From assembly GCF_000745835.1 (NCBI RefSeq), contig NZ_JQKB01000046.1, forward strand, positions 1 through 42,084: a stretch of 42,084 bases of DNA, written 5' to 3'. The notes beneath the pieces were generated by a model. The model worked only from the letters and a program-made list of their open reading frames with translations. It was not told the DNA's origin and did not search any database. A program made the translations under genes and the position numbers. Each line of letters starts with the position of its first letter. Position 1 is the first letter of the stretch. This DNA is from Belnapia moabensis DSM 16746. GTDB lineage: Bacteria; Pseudomonadota; Alphaproteobacteria; Acetobacterales; Acetobacteraceae. Below are positions 33,652 through 42,084 of this stretch, one piece after another.

Positions 33652-34455
33652 CTACGAGAAGAGCTTATTGAACAGCTCCGGTTGGGCGTCGAGAAGGCGG
33701 CGAGCCATTTGGTTGGCGTAGAACATGTCGGGGCTCGCCTGCACGGGCAAGACGATCTCTGTATAGTCGGGCGCGTCCTTATTGAGGGTGAAGGTGACGA
33801 GCCCGACACCATGAATACTGCAGAGCGCCTTCAAGCGACCAAGATCATCTTCGCTGGTAGTACCCGGAACCACGATATAGCTCTTGTGAGAGAATAGCCG
33901 GTAAGCCACGGCCTGACCGAAGGCGACAACCGGCTGATTTGGATCGATCTTGATCTCCGCCGAGACGATCTGCGGTTCGAACTTAAGCAGGTCCTGTGTG
34001 CGGGGTTTGAGGATGCCGAGCACGTCGGGCGTGCCCCACTTGCCCTTTAGCACGCTGCCGCCGAGGGCGACCGCCACATTCACTGCCTCGGCGCCGACCG
34101 CGAGCCATTCGGCAAAACTGTCGTAGAAGTCCGACTCCAGGTAGGTGACCTTGCCGTGGCTAGAGGTCTGCACCTGCACCGGCTGGCTGGCGGAGGCTTG
34201 GTCCTGGGCGAGGGCGGGCGCCGCCTGGGCATCCTGATACTTCGTTAGCTGGTATGTTCCGCGAGCGACCTTGGTGATGCCAGGGGCTCCGCTGTTGAAG
34301 AGCGCCACGAGGGCGCCCTGAACGGAGTTCATCGGCGTTTCAGGGTCGGCGCTATGGATTTGCTTCAAGATGTCAGCCCAGCGAAGGCCCTGCGGCGCGT
34401 CTTCCAGCAACTCCCGAGCCTTAGCCTGAATCTGCTGCCGGTTGAGTTTCGCCAA
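33652..34455 (-). CDS. Winged-helix plus PD-(D/E)XK nuclease-like protein
   Basis: 267 residues from a TTG at 34455, chosen because GGAGG lies five bases upstream and the domain begins there; the open frame upstream of it is basic and Arg-rich, without domain character. Residues ~1-75 form a winged helix (RQQIQAKARELLEDAP, LRWADILKQIHS, then TKVARGTYQLTKY), similar to HARE-HTH-type domains. After a Gln/Ala-rich linker comes a nuclease-like core: GTPDVLG (~140) and VSAEIKID (~165), matching PD...ExK with the required spacing, then AFGQAVAYRLFSHKSYIVVP. This is the typical layout of an orphan restriction-like nuclease. Target and partners unknown; it lies next to the partition genes and has no methyltransferase beside it. 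Confidence 0.65.
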   Translation of the reverse strand: MAKLNRQQIQAKARELLEDAPQGLRWADILKQIHSADPETPMNSVQGALVALFNSGAPGITKVARGTYQLTKYQDAQAAPALAQDQASASQPVQVQTSSHGKVTYLESDFYDSFAEWLAVGAEAVNVAVALGGSVLKGKWGTPDVLGILKPRTQDLLKFEPQIVSAEIKIDPNQPVVAFGQAVAYRLFSHKSYIVVPGTTSEDDLGRLKALCSIHGVGLVTFTLNKDAPDYTEIVLPVQASPDMFYANQMARRLLDAQPELFNKLFS

Positions 34456-35142
34456 CGATGCCTCCGACCTTTGCGGCAGAGTGATTGCATGTGCGGCGAG
34501 TGATCGTCCAGAAGGGTTCCGCCCAGCAACTACGCTGCTTTCGAGCCGTCTCTGGCCGCCGTGAGGCCACCGCGCTGGTCGTGTTGCCTCTGGCTTCGCC
34601 CGTGTCTCCCGCACGCCGGCCCCGCGCCGCGGCTGGCCGTGGACTCTGAGGCGACTCTGGCCTTTCTGCTCGCCATCCTGGGCTAGCAGGCAGCACCCCT
34701 CTCCTCCGATAAGGCCGCTTTTGGGATCGGCGCCTCGCACTCGGCTCGGCCCCTAATACGCAATCCCGGCCTTTCTCTCGTGTTTCAAGGGGTGCCTGAT
34801 TTACAGCAGGGCTGGCCCAAGTCGCTGAGAAAGGAAGACTTTCGACGATTGCGGCAAGCTCCTACTCACTTGCGGTAAGCGGGCCTTATCGCATGTGTGG
34901 ACGTCCCCTGCGGGTCAAGGCGCATTTGCAACGCTGGCACCGAGAGCACGACTGCGGTCATATGTCCGGCCTTGTATGCAGCCGGCCTGGCCGCGGGCCC
35001 TGATGAGATGCGCAGAACGAGGAGCACTCGGGTAAGCGCGCTCGGGGGGCGCACTGCGATAAATGGTCTGTCTCGTCACCGGCTCACCGGTTTCTCGCTG
35101 TCATCGTCGCTTCAGCACCTTGGCCCTCGCCAACGCGGCACC
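34456..35142. other. Long intergenic stretch without a recognisable gene
   Basis: Between the nuclease start and the left end of the nested transposon I see no frame with a known domain. The Arg/Pro-rich frames here are typical of non-coding GC-rich DNA. It should contain the nuclease promoter. No repeat of the iteron or partition-site type was seen. Confidence 0.5.
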
Positions 35143-35532
35143 CTGAACGCGAAATAAGATGATCTTTCATGTCAGTTTCGATACGTAAGGCATTGTGCCG
35201 GCCGAGCCTCACTATTGTTGGGCCGATGTCTCGCACTAGCCTATGCAGCAATGCCGACCTGCCCCCGCCTTCCGCCCGCCGCATTCCCCGACCCAACCGC
35301 GGCGACGGCTGGAACACATTGGCCGACATCGAGGTCTGAGGTGGCTCCCATCGGTCGGACAGTTTGACGGCCTGGATAAGCTCGGTCCTGGTTGTCGTCA
35401 GGCCGCCAACTTCGTCACCTCGTTTGCCGCGTAGGCCTCGTCGGGGGTCTGCCCCGCCAAGGCGCTATGGGGACGTCCGGCATTGTACAACTCGACGGCT
35501 GAACGCCCACAGGACCACAGAACGGAGGCTGT

Positions 35533-36044
35533 TGTATCCGTGGCATCCCTGGAGCGGTCTCTCGGTCCACGTCCATGAGGTGACCGAGAGAGGACGCGGC
35601 ACTGCGTTGCGGTGCAGCCTCGATGGGGATGCTGGCCGATGCCTTGAGGTACCGGCCTGGATGTTCGAGCTAGAGGCGTGCGTGCCGCTGCGCCTCGCAT
35701 CCCAGCCGCAGGTCGGGGTTGGTGCGCTTTCCGCGCTGCAGCATTTGCTGGCGGAGGTCTCGGGCTGCAGGTCAATGGATGCCTCTGCCTTGCCTGCGGA
35801 GGGAGACTTCCCCGACCTGAATCGGGGAGAGGTCCATGCGACGCCACCGAGACCGCTGCCGGGGGACACCAGGGAGCCGGGTTCCACAACCCGATCTGTT
35901 CGCCCTGCCTCGGGTAGCAAGCGGCCTGGCCAGGACGGTCTGGCCGACGCTGCCCGAGGAAGTTCGGCGGAGCCTGACCGACCTACTGGCGCGCCTGTTC
36001 CTCGAGCACGAGGCCAGCGCGCGGCGCAGCGGAGGTCGCCATGA
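35533..36044 (+). CDS. DUF5372-like protein of the recombinase element, start uncertain
   Basis: The frame reads YPWHPWSGLSVHVHEVTERG, then ALRCSLDG, EVPAWMFELEACVPLRLAS and LSALQHLLAEVS. The opening (hydrophobic-His-Pro, later Val-Pro-x-Trp) is like DUF5372 proteins, which I recall being encoded before recombinases of this type. No ATG precedes the conserved part inside the element; a TTG at 35533 or a CTG nearby would have to be used, or the start was lost on insertion. The C-terminal half overlaps the next small gene in another frame and may not be meaningful. Function unknown. Confidence 0.5.
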
Positions 36045-36051
36045 GCGCTGA
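35836..36051 (+). CDS. Small protein upstream of the serine recombinase
   Basis: 71 residues from ATG 35836, with GGGGAGAGG about 7 bases upstream. The C-terminal half (LPEEVRRSLTDLLARLFLEH) is a plausible amphipathic helix pair; the protein ends in basic residues. Its last codons overlap the recombinase start (ATG 36041), so the two are coupled. Similar short proteins commonly precede this kind of recombinase; their role is unknown to me. Confidence 0.6.
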   Translation: MRRHRDRCRGTPGSRVPQPDLFALPRVASGLARTVWPTLPEEVRRSLTDLLARLFLEHEASARRSGGRHER

Positions 36052-37763
36052 CAAGATCAAGCCCCACCATCTGGCGCGCAAGGCGATCGTCTATGTGCGA
36101 CAGTCCTCCGCACATCAGGTGCTGCACAACCCCGAAACCCGAGCGCTGCAATACGCCATGCGCGACCGCCTCGCCGCGCTCGGCTGGTCGGAGATCGAGG
36201 TGATGGACGACGATCTCGGGCGTTCGGCCGCGGGCGGGGTCGCCCGCGCCGGCTTTGACCGGATGGTTGCCGAGGTCTGCCTCGGCAAGGTAGGGGCGGT
36301 GGCCGCGCGGGAAGTATCGCGCTTCGCTCGCAACAGCCGCGACTGGCAGCAGCTGATCGAGATGTGCCGGGTGGTGGACACGGTGCTGGTCGACCAGGAG
36401 GCGGTCTATGCCCCGCGCGACGGCAACGACCGGCTCCTGCTTGGGCTAAGGGTAGCTTGAACGAGTATGAGCTTGACCTGCTGCGGCAACGCTCGCTCGC
36501 GGCCCGCTACGCCAAGGCGCGGCGCGGCGCGGCGAGCTGGTGGTCACCGCCCCAGTTGGCTTCATCAAGGCCGGCGACCGGCTGGAGAAAGATCCGGACC
36601 GGCGGGTGCAGGAGGCGATCCGGCTGGTGTTCGACAAGGTGGCCGAACTCGGCAGCGCCCGCCAGGCGCTGTTGTGGTTCCACGAGCACGACCTCGCACT
36701 GCCGGCGCGGCACGGCGACGGCACCATCGTCTGGCGCAGGCCCTGTTACGGCAGCATCTACCGCATGGTGACAAACCCGGCCTACGGCGGCGCCTATGCC
36801 TATGGCCGGACAGGTGCGGCGGTGCGCTATGGTGGCGCGGGAGCCCGCGCTGGCATCTGCCGCAAGCCACGCGATGAGTGGCTGGCGTTGCGGCCCGGCG
36901 CGCACGAGGGCTACGTCGAGTGGGAGCGGGCGGAGGCGATCCGCGGTATGGTGAGCGACAACACCCCGACGAGCCGGCATCACGGCGCACCCAAGCATGG
37001 CGATGCCCTGCTCGTCGGGCTGCTGCGCTGCCGCCGTTGCGGGCGCAAGCTGACGCTCCGTTACACCGGAGCAGGGCATGACATCCCGCGCTACAGCTGC
37101 TGGCGCGGTTGGCTCGACAGCGGCGAGCCGCGCTGCATCGCGTTCGGCGGCCTCAGGGTCGACGACGCCATTGAGGTAGAACTCAGGAAGCGCATCGTCC
37201 GCACCGTGGTCCAGGAGGTGATCGCCGACCTCGACGAAGCTGCCGGCGAGATCGTGCTGCTGGTCCACTGGACGGGTGGGATCCACACCGAGTTGCGGTT
37301 GCCGCGGCGCCGGCGTGGTCAGCGCAACAGCACCTCGCCCGACATCATTGCCGCCGTTCGCCAGCTCGTCCTCATCGGACCCGACGACGTCATCGCCGGC
37401 ATGCTGAACCGCAGCGGGCTGAGGACCGGCCATGGCAACCGCTGGACCCGCGAGCGCGTGACGGCCCTACGCTCCCACCACGGAATCCCGGTCCATCGGC
37501 GCGTGCCCGAGAACAGGGCTCCCTGGCTCAATCTCAACAAGGCCGCAGCCCTCCTGCAAATCAGCCCGAAGACGCTGCGCCTGGCCGTGGAGGCCGGTTG
37601 GATCGAGGCCATGCATCCGCTCCCCGATGGACCCTGGATCTTCGATCGCGCCGTCCTGACCGGTCCTGCCGCCCTGGACCTCGTTAACCGAGCCAGGAGA
37701 AACCCGAACCACCCCACGGGATCACCTCCCGGCCAGGTGACCCTCCAGTTCTCAATGACATAG
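36041..37763 (+). pseudogene. Large serine recombinase with two frameshifts
   Basis: The start AIVYVRQSSAHQ carries the catalytic Ser, followed by VAAREVSRFARNSRDWQQL. The first frame ends early at 36460: a base is missing near 36449 (GGGCTAAGGG, where [14 protein letters not shown] needs one more base). A second shift lies near 36525-36535, where GCGGC is repeated once too often, before [15 protein letters not shown]. From there to 37763 the frame is clean and has the recombinase domain, a zinc ribbon ([11 protein letters not shown], later CWRG and CIAF) and an HTH ([16 protein letters not shown]). All domains are present, so decay is recent, or the shifts are sequencing errors in GC-rich DNA. 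Confidence 0.85.
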
Positions 37764-38553
37764 CGAGATGGGTGTTGTGATGCGAGGTAGTAGTAGCCGA
37801 TCCATTTTGACAGCCCGGCCCGCACCTCCGAGCCGGTCTCGAAGGCATGTAGGTAAACGCACTCGTACTTTAGGCTGCGCCAGAGCCGCTCGATGAAGAC
37901 ATTGTCCATCCAGCGGCCGCGACCGTCCATGGAGATCCGCACCCCGGCCTGCTGCAGCAGGCCGGTGAACCGCGGCGAGGTGAATTGGCTCCCCTAGTCG
38001 GTATTGAAGGTCTCCGGCTTCCCGTACCGCGCCAGGGCTTCCTCCAACACCTCGAGGCAGAACTCCACCTCCATGGTATTGGACACCCGCCAAGCCAGCA
38101 CCTTACGCGTCGCCCAATCCATCACCGCGACCAGGTAGGGAAAGCCGCGCCGCATTGGCAGGTAGGTGATGTCGGCGCACCAGACCTGATTTGGGCGGTC
38201 GATCACCAGATCCCGCAACAGATAGGGAAAGATCCGGTGCTCAGGGTTCGGCACCGTCGTCCGCGGCCGTTGGTAGATCGGCGTCAGCCCCATCTTCGCC
38301 ATGAGCCGCCGGATGCGCTTGCGGCCGACCACGTAGCCCTCGCGCCGCAGGTGCCGCGCCATCTGCCGCGAGCCGTACCAGGGCGTCTCCAGGAACTGCG
38401 TGTCGATCAGCCGCATCAGCTCGAGGTTCAGCGCCGTCTCGCCCGTGGGCCGGTGGTAGAACCCCGAACGGCTGATCGAGACCAGTTCGCACTGCCGCAC
38501 CACGGACAGCTGCTGGTGTTCTGGCTCGATCATCTGGCGCCGCCGCTCCAGGC

Positions 38554-38843
38554 TCATCGACCAGACGCTTTGGCCAAAAATCCCGTTCCACCACCAGTTG
38601 CCCGATCTTGGCGTGCAGCTTCTCAACATCCGCCTCGGCCGCCTTCGCGCTCTCCTGCGCCGCCGACTTGCCGGAGAACACCGCCGTCAGCCCTTCCATA
38701 GCCTGTCGCTTCCACTCGCCCACCATCGTCTGGTGAATGCCGTGCTTGGCCGCCAGCTGCGCCGTCGTCAGCTCACCTCGCAGCGCCTCCAGCGCCACCT
38801 TCGCCTTGAAATCCGCCGAATATCGCGTCCGCTTGCCCGTCAT
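38554..38843 (-). pseudogene. IS3 OrfA transposase, probably frameshifted at its 3' end
   Basis: ATG 38843, MTGKRTRYSADFKAKVALEA, the usual IS3 OrfA HTH (TTAQLAAKHGIHQTMVGEWKR) and a leucine-zipper-like helix (VEKLHAKIGQLVVERDF). In related elements the last codons read ERDFLAKASGR and stop over the OrfB start. Here a T-run of five (38576-38580 on the complementary strand) gives ERDFWPKRLV and runs on in another frame to 38241; six T would restore the normal end. This is either a one-base loss or the site used for OrfAB frameshifting. Confidence 0.7.
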
Positions 38844-39713
38844 CCGGGCCCGTCCTTCTCGCAGGCGAACCGAGCTTAACCACCTGTCCGAGATCCGGGG
38901 ACCATCTCAGTCTTTGTCTTCGCGGTCGAGGCAGAGTTGGAAGCCATGGACCGCGAGCGGGTGGGCCTACACCGCCGTGGCCGCAAGCCGGACCCCGCGC
39001 TGCGGCGGCGCCTGATCGGGCTGATCTGGACACTGACCTTCGGCGGCCTGCAGTGGCGCGTTGCCGGTTGGCTCTCGGGTATTCCCTTCACCACCCTGCA
39101 CAGCAGCTTCGCGCGCTGGACCCGCCTGGGCCTATGGCGTCGGCTGGCCGCCGTCTCGCGCTCGATTGGCGCCTGGCCCGCGGCGATGAGGTGCTGCCCT
39201 CGGCGGTGGTAGCCGACAGCCGTTCGCTCCGCTCGGCCCCGACCGCTTGGGTGCGCGGCATTGATGGCGGCAAATTGGTCAAAGGCGTGAAGCTGTTTGT
39301 CGTCTGCGACAAGCACGGCTCGCTGCTCGATCTCGAACTGCAGCCCGCCAACACGGACGACCGCACGCGCGTCCTGCCGATGCTGCCGCGACTGTCCGCG
39401 CTCGGCTTCCAAGGTAACCTTCTTGGCGACAGCGGCTTCAAGGGCGCGCCCTTCGCCGCGGCAGCGCTCGAGCATGACATCCACGTCTCTATCTCGCCGG
39501 GCGGCACGCGCGACGGGCGATTTCTGCCAAACGGAATCAGGTGGGTGGTGGAGCGGCTGTTTGCCTGGCTCAGCCGCTACCGGCGGCTCAACATCGTGTA
39601 CAACCGCGCCGCCGACCTCTTTGCCGGGCACGTCTGGATTGCGATGATCTCCATCATCGCGCGTCGACTCGTCGCCCAAATCCGGGCGCAGCAGGGCTTT
39701 TAATCGCGTACAG

Positions 39714-39760
39714 CTTCTTATCCAAGCCGCCAAACTGTCCAGCGAATGAAGACCACCTCA
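39714..39760 (+). mobile_element. Solitary IS3 terminal remnant
   Basis: CTTATCCAAGCCGCCAAACTGTCC followed by CCACCTCAG strongly resembles the OrfB-side end of the IS3 copy at 35337-35395 (read on the minus strand), with the TG...CA terminus preserved. No OrfB coding sequence adjoins it. It probably is the last piece of an older IS3 copy destroyed when the IS5-like element arrived. Confidence 0.6.
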
Positions 39761-39982
39761 GCCGGGGCTAGCTCAAAAGCCCGACGAGTTACGTAGCCTC
39801 AGCACCAAGGTTGGCGGCAGGACCATGACGAGGCCACCACCTTGTTGTTCGGGCCGCAATCTTGTGGTCCATTTCACGATCAGTGGCTCGATTGAAGGGC
39901 ATCGTTGAAATGGTCGGTAACAATGGCGTCAAAGTGATTTGAGAGCTCGTCCACAATCTCATTGCGCTAGGAGTCCACCTCG

Positions 39983-41491
39983 ATGACCCGCCGCCTTTAC
40001 CGCCGCGCTCTTGGCGCTATCGCCACCGCGACAACACTTGGTGCGTGCTCGACTACGCTTGAGGTGCATCCGATCCTGGCGACTGCATATGGCAGCGGGT
40101 CGCCGATGCAAGGCTGGGACTACAGCCTGCCTTTTGTGCAATACGAGATAATCGTGACACATCGGCTGCGCGGCTGCGTCGACGTCCCGGTCATCGCCAC
40201 CATTGTCAGCGCTACTCCGCGTTATCTGGAAGATCCCGTCCACCGCTACGCCATAGACCACACCAGTCTATCGCACGCGTTTAAAACATCCGAGCTTGCC
40301 ATCGAGCGGCATCCGAATGGTATGCTACAGCGGATAGGGGCTAAGGCAGACGATCGGACGGACGCGGTCCTGGTCAACACCGCGACCGCCGTGATTCAGA
40401 CAGCGATCACCATTGCACGCCTAACCTCTGGCGTACCCTCGCTGCCGAGGGAGCGCGCTGCTCCTCGCCGCGAGACCACGCCCGCATGTACGCAGGCCGC
40501 CAAGACGGCCTTGTTTAATATGCAACGAACACAGACAGCGCTCGAACGGGCCGCTAACCAGCTTCAGGAGGCTACAAGTAGATGGAACGCTGTGCGCGAA
40601 GCCGTCACGTTGGTCGGCACGCGCGCGGACGCTGCTACCCAGCGAGCCCTGATGGATACGGCCCAAGCACTTGCAGGGGCGAAGTTAGCGCAAGAGCGTG
40701 CGAGCACGGCTCACGTAAATGCACTCGATGCACTGACGGAAACGCGGACGCTCTATTGGCCGCCTAACGGCAGCACGTTTGCCGGGAAGCTGGAAGGATC
40801 CGAGCTCTCGGACGCCAAGCTGCAGATGTGGACCACAGGCAGTTTAATGCCCACTGGTACAGAGGTAAGTGTTCGGATCGAACGGGTACCACCCGAGCAG
40901 CACCAGTCTAGCAATGCTGCAGATGGATCAGCGGCAGCTTCGCCTGGGCGCGGGATAAGGTACCGTACGCCCTTGACCGGTGTGCTCGCTGCGACGGTTG
41001 GCAGCGCCACTGAAGCGAAGCTCCTTGCTCAGGGAGCAGTTCCTCAACTCGGCCAGATGATGGTGCTGCCGTTCACCAACGGCGCATTCCAGCAGAACAG
41101 CCTGTCAGCGACCTTCGCCGAGGATGGTAAGTTAGTGACCGCCAGCTACGGCGAGCTGGCGAGCCGCGCCGAACGGGCCAGCTCTGCCGCTGCTCAGCTG
41201 GCGTCGATGGGCCCCCAGGCGGTCGCTGACATCGCAGGCGCACGCAATTTCGGTGCACAGCAGGCGACAGCGCAAATCCGTGCGGAACGCGAGGTACTGC
41301 AAGCAGAGCAGGAACGACGCGTAGCGCGCGCGGCACTCGCTATCTCGCCTGAAGACCCATCAGAAAGACGGCGCAGGTTGCTCGAAGCGGACACGGCGCT
41401 TAAGAACGCAGAACGCCTCAACGTTGAGGCTGACATTGCACTACGAGAAGGTCAGCAGCGCATGGCAAGCGTGCCATCGGTAACTCGGTAG
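39983..41491 (+). CDS. Putative lipoprotein, unknown function
   Basis: 502 residues, ATG 39983, AGGAG about 11 bases upstream. A basic N-terminus and short hydrophobic stretch end in the lipobox TLGAC (Cys22), so export and lipid attachment are likely. Residues ~25-110 are a compact domain of unknown type. Two Ala/Gln/Glu-rich helical regions (~165-245 and ~395-490) are likely coiled coils. Between them, GRGIRYRTPLTGVLAATVG followed by LAQGAVPQLGQMMVLPF resembles the conserved patch of proteins of the DUF4831 kind, a weak match. It stands alone, outside the transposon cluster, and its role cannot be stated. Confidence 0.7.
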   Translation: MTRRLYRRALGAIATATTLGACSTTLEVHPILATAYGSGSPMQGWDYSLPFVQYEIIVTHRLRGCVDVPVIATIVSATPRYLEDPVHRYAIDHTSLSHAFKTSELAIERHPNGMLQRIGAKADDRTDAVLVNTATAVIQTAITIARLTSGVPSLPRERAAPRRETTPACTQAAKTALFNMQRTQTALERAANQLQEATSRWNAVREAVTLVGTRADAATQRALMDTAQALAGAKLAQERASTAHVNALDALTETRTLYWPPNGSTFAGKLEGSELSDAKLQMWTTGSLMPTGTEVSVRIERVPPEQHQSSNAADGSAAASPGRGIRYRTPLTGVLAATVGSATEAKLLAQGAVPQLGQMMVLPFTNGAFQQNSLSATFAEDGKLVTASYGELASRAERASSAAAQLASMGPQAVADIAGARNFGAQQATAQIRAEREVLQAEQERRVARAALAISPEDPSERRRRLLEADTALKNAERLNVEADIALREGQQRMASVPSVTR

Positions 41492-41797
41492 TCGCCTATG
41501 GCCAGGAAGCTATGCCTTCTCGCCAAGTACGTAGGCGAGCCCTTGCCGAAAATACCGCGGCCAGCCCCTTCATGGCTTGCCGCTTCCACTCGCCCACCAT
41601 CGTTTGGTGAAGGCGCAGTTCGACTTGGGTGTGGGGACGCGCAAATCTGACGACGGCTGACTATATCATGTTCTATGTCCAGCCTCGACTCTCGTCGTCT
41701 CAGCCATCTTGAAACCGCGATCCGGGGTACGCGTCGTGTCGGCCACACGGAAATCAGCTCTTGACGTTGGTCGGTATGCTTCGGGTGCGGTGGTCAG
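41492..41797. other. Intergenic region with an IS3 OrfA scrap
   Basis: Bases ~41562-41612 (including CGCTTCCACTCGCCCACCAT) match the IS3 OrfA region at 38691-38745 with only a few differences, in the same orientation. Nothing else of the element is left. The rest of this stretch shows no gene; it lies between the lipoprotein stop and the 3' end of the UPF0149-like gene, so terminators of both should be here. Confidence 0.6.
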
Positions 41798-42084
41798 CTA
41801 CACCGTGCGTTCGCGCCAGTAGCCGCGGATGGTGCGGACGGCCTCGGGGATGTGGTGGTAGGCCTGTGCGGCATGCGCCAGCTTGTCTGGCTGGCCCTGG
41901 AGTAGACGCTCGACTTCCTCAGTGGCGTCGCAGGTGATGATGGGCAGCATGAGGCCGACGAGGTCCTCGCGCTCGAGCATGGGCCGCCAAGCTGCTGGCC
42001 AGCGCTTAACCGCGAACATGAAGCCGGCGGCCCAGGGCTGGGCGATAACGGTGCCGTCGTCGGTGCGCAGATAGAGCGGCTGCC
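41798..42084 (-). CDS. UPF0149/YecA-like protein, C-terminal part only
   Basis: The minus strand reads in from the window edge: YLRTDDGTVIAQPWAAGFMF, then AVKRWPAAWRPMLEREDLVG and IPEAVRTIRGYWRERTV to the stop at 41798. The W-A-x-G-F-M.....R...W pattern is typical of UPF0149 (YecA/YgfB) proteins. The start lies beyond the window; an internal ATG at 42019 is probably not the true start because the conserved motif precedes it. Function of the family is poorly known. Confidence 0.7.
   Translation of the reverse strand, partial: QPLYLRTDDGTVIAQPWAAGFMFAVKRWPAAWRPMLEREDLVGLMLPIITCDATEEVERLLQGQPDKLAHAAQAYHHIPEAVRTIRGYWRERTV

Larger units (their letters stand above)
35488..37789 (+). mobile_element. 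Serine-recombinase element inserted in IS3 OrfB
   Basis: The limits come from the break in OrfB: GTA (35485-35487) is the last shared triplet on the left and GTA repeats at 37787-37795 on the right. The ~2.3-kb insert carries a DUF5372-like gene, a small overlapping gene and a large serine recombinase gene, all on the plus strand. No terminal inverted repeats were seen, as expected for large serine recombinases. Confidence 0.7.
35398..38557 (-). pseudogene. IS3 OrfB transposase, split and carrying a nonsense codon
   Basis: Starts at ATG 38557 (MSLERRRQMIEPEH) overlapping the normal OrfA end. The HTH-like region and DDE integrase core follow: Asp in WCADITYLPM, then FNTD followed by a TAG at 37994 where related proteins have Gln, then GSQFTSPRF, and Glu in NVFIERLWRSLKYE. 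The frame is cut after KWIGYY at ~37790 and resumes 2.3 kb away at 35487 as YNAGRPHSALAGQTPDEAY and AANEVTKLAA to the stop at 35398. Joined, the two parts give the standard IS3 ending WIGYYN.GRPHSAL. Dead because of both the insertion and the stop. Confidence 0.85.
35337..38909 (-). mobile_element. IS3-family element, itself interrupted
   Basis: Ends are TGAGGTGG at 35337 and CCATCTCA ending at 38909, the TG...CA termini of IS3 elements, with the shared inner motifs CGGACAG and TAAGCTCGGT. GTC occurs on both sides (35334-35336 and 38910-38912), a 3-bp target duplication as expected for IS3. It carries OrfA and OrfB on the minus strand; OrfB is split by a serine-recombinase element. Confidence 0.8.
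35169..39703 (+). pseudogene. IS5-family transposase split by an IS3 element
   Basis: The 5' part (35169-35336) encodes MSVSIRKALCRPS...GDGWNTLADIEV. After the IS3 insertion the frame resumes at 38913 as FVFAVEAELEAMDRERVGL and then RRRLIGLIWTLTFGGLQWR. A one-base loss near 39150 shifts the frame before LALDWRLARGDEVLPSAV. The DDE residues are all visible: Asp in VVADSRSLRSAP, Asp in LLGDSGFKG and Glu in WVVERLFAWLSRYRRL. Interrupted and shifted, it cannot make a full protein. The upstream 37 codons immediately before the GTC join in frame without a stop, which is the main evidence that the two parts belong together. Confidence 0.75.
35143..39713 (+). mobile_element. IS5-like element (outer shell of the nested insertion), tentative ends
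   Basis: A transposase gene begins at 35169, is interrupted at 35336 and resumes at 38913, ending at 39703. Possible imperfect ends are CTGAACGCGA at 35143-35152 and, inverted, CTGTACGCGA at 39704-39713 (9 of 10 match). The ends are provisional; the split gene is well supported because joining the two halves restores one reading frame through the 3-bp duplication GTC. Confidence 0.6.

Noticed and set aside
35398-36151. Minus-strand frames of 160-230 codons opposite the DUF5372-like gene
   Set aside because: Only the last ~37 codons (the IS3 OrfB tail) are meaningful; the rest is antisense to the recombinase element.
36041-37763. Programmed frameshifting in the serine recombinase
   Set aside because: The two shifts are a one-base loss and a 5-base repeat gain at unrelated sites, and large serine recombinases are not known to be expressed that way. 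Decay or sequencing error is simpler.
1-42084. CRISPR arrays, tRNA or rRNA genes
   Set aside because: No regularly spaced identical repeats, cloverleaf-like sequence or rRNA-like conserved stretches were noticed on reading. A dedicated tRNA and CRISPR scan would settle it.

Overview
The window is GC-rich (about 65 percent by eye), with long mosaic operons, a RepA/iteron replicon, a ParA/ribbon-helix-helix partition module and many insertion sequences. This fits a large plasmid or plasmid-derived island of an alphaproteobacterium, most likely an Acetobacteraceae (Roseomonas-like) host. The host call is inference from protein style and composition; no rRNA or tRNA was seen.

Layout. (1) 1-551 is the 5' part of an IS630-type transposase, cut by the window edge. 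(2) 866-5352 is a minus-strand operon resembling the replication block of a phage satellite or integrative element: AlpA/excisionase-like HTH, Toprim fragment, phage-type AAA+ primase-helicase ATPase, RHH+HTH protein and an ATPase-less M41-like peptidase. (3) 5491-5561 holds three overlapping, mutually exclusive hairpins ending in a T-run. (4) 6031-7681 is a VapB-VapC-tyrosine integrase trio, followed by a small protein with an internal duplication. (5) 8324-28583 is the main cargo. A plus-strand operon (membrane-anchored dual-OB-like protein and two DUF488 proteins) converges on a four-gene minus-strand operon: SNF2 helicase, Eco57I/PglX-like N6-adenine methyltransferase, a 2138-residue DEAD/DUF1998 helicase with Vsr-like nuclease signatures, and a RelE-like/UvrD helicase fusion. 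A decayed serine resolvase lies between them. I read this as an anti-phage or DNA-modification defence locus that resembles DISARM, Druantia and BREX components but matches none of them in full.

(6) 28787-30390 is an integrase relic broken by an IS5-like element with perfect 20-bp ends. (7) 30685-33436 is the replicon: iterons, repA, a small membrane protein, an RHH centromere-binding protein and ParA, with six copies of the near-palindrome RAGTAKACTT. A winged-helix/PD-(D/E)XK nuclease gene follows. (8) 35143-39760 is a three-level nested transposon: an IS5-like transposase gene split by an IS3-family element (3-bp duplication GTC), itself split by a serine-recombinase/DUF5372-like element (GTA at both junctions). 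(9) 39983-41491 encodes a lipoprotein of unknown role, followed by an IS3 relic and the C-terminal part of a UPF0149/YecA-like protein leaving the window.

How they work together. Replicon and partition genes maintain the molecule, VapBC probably stabilises it, and the helicase-methyltransferase locus is its likely beneficial cargo. Insertion sequences mark most module boundaries, including the junction between defence locus and replicon.
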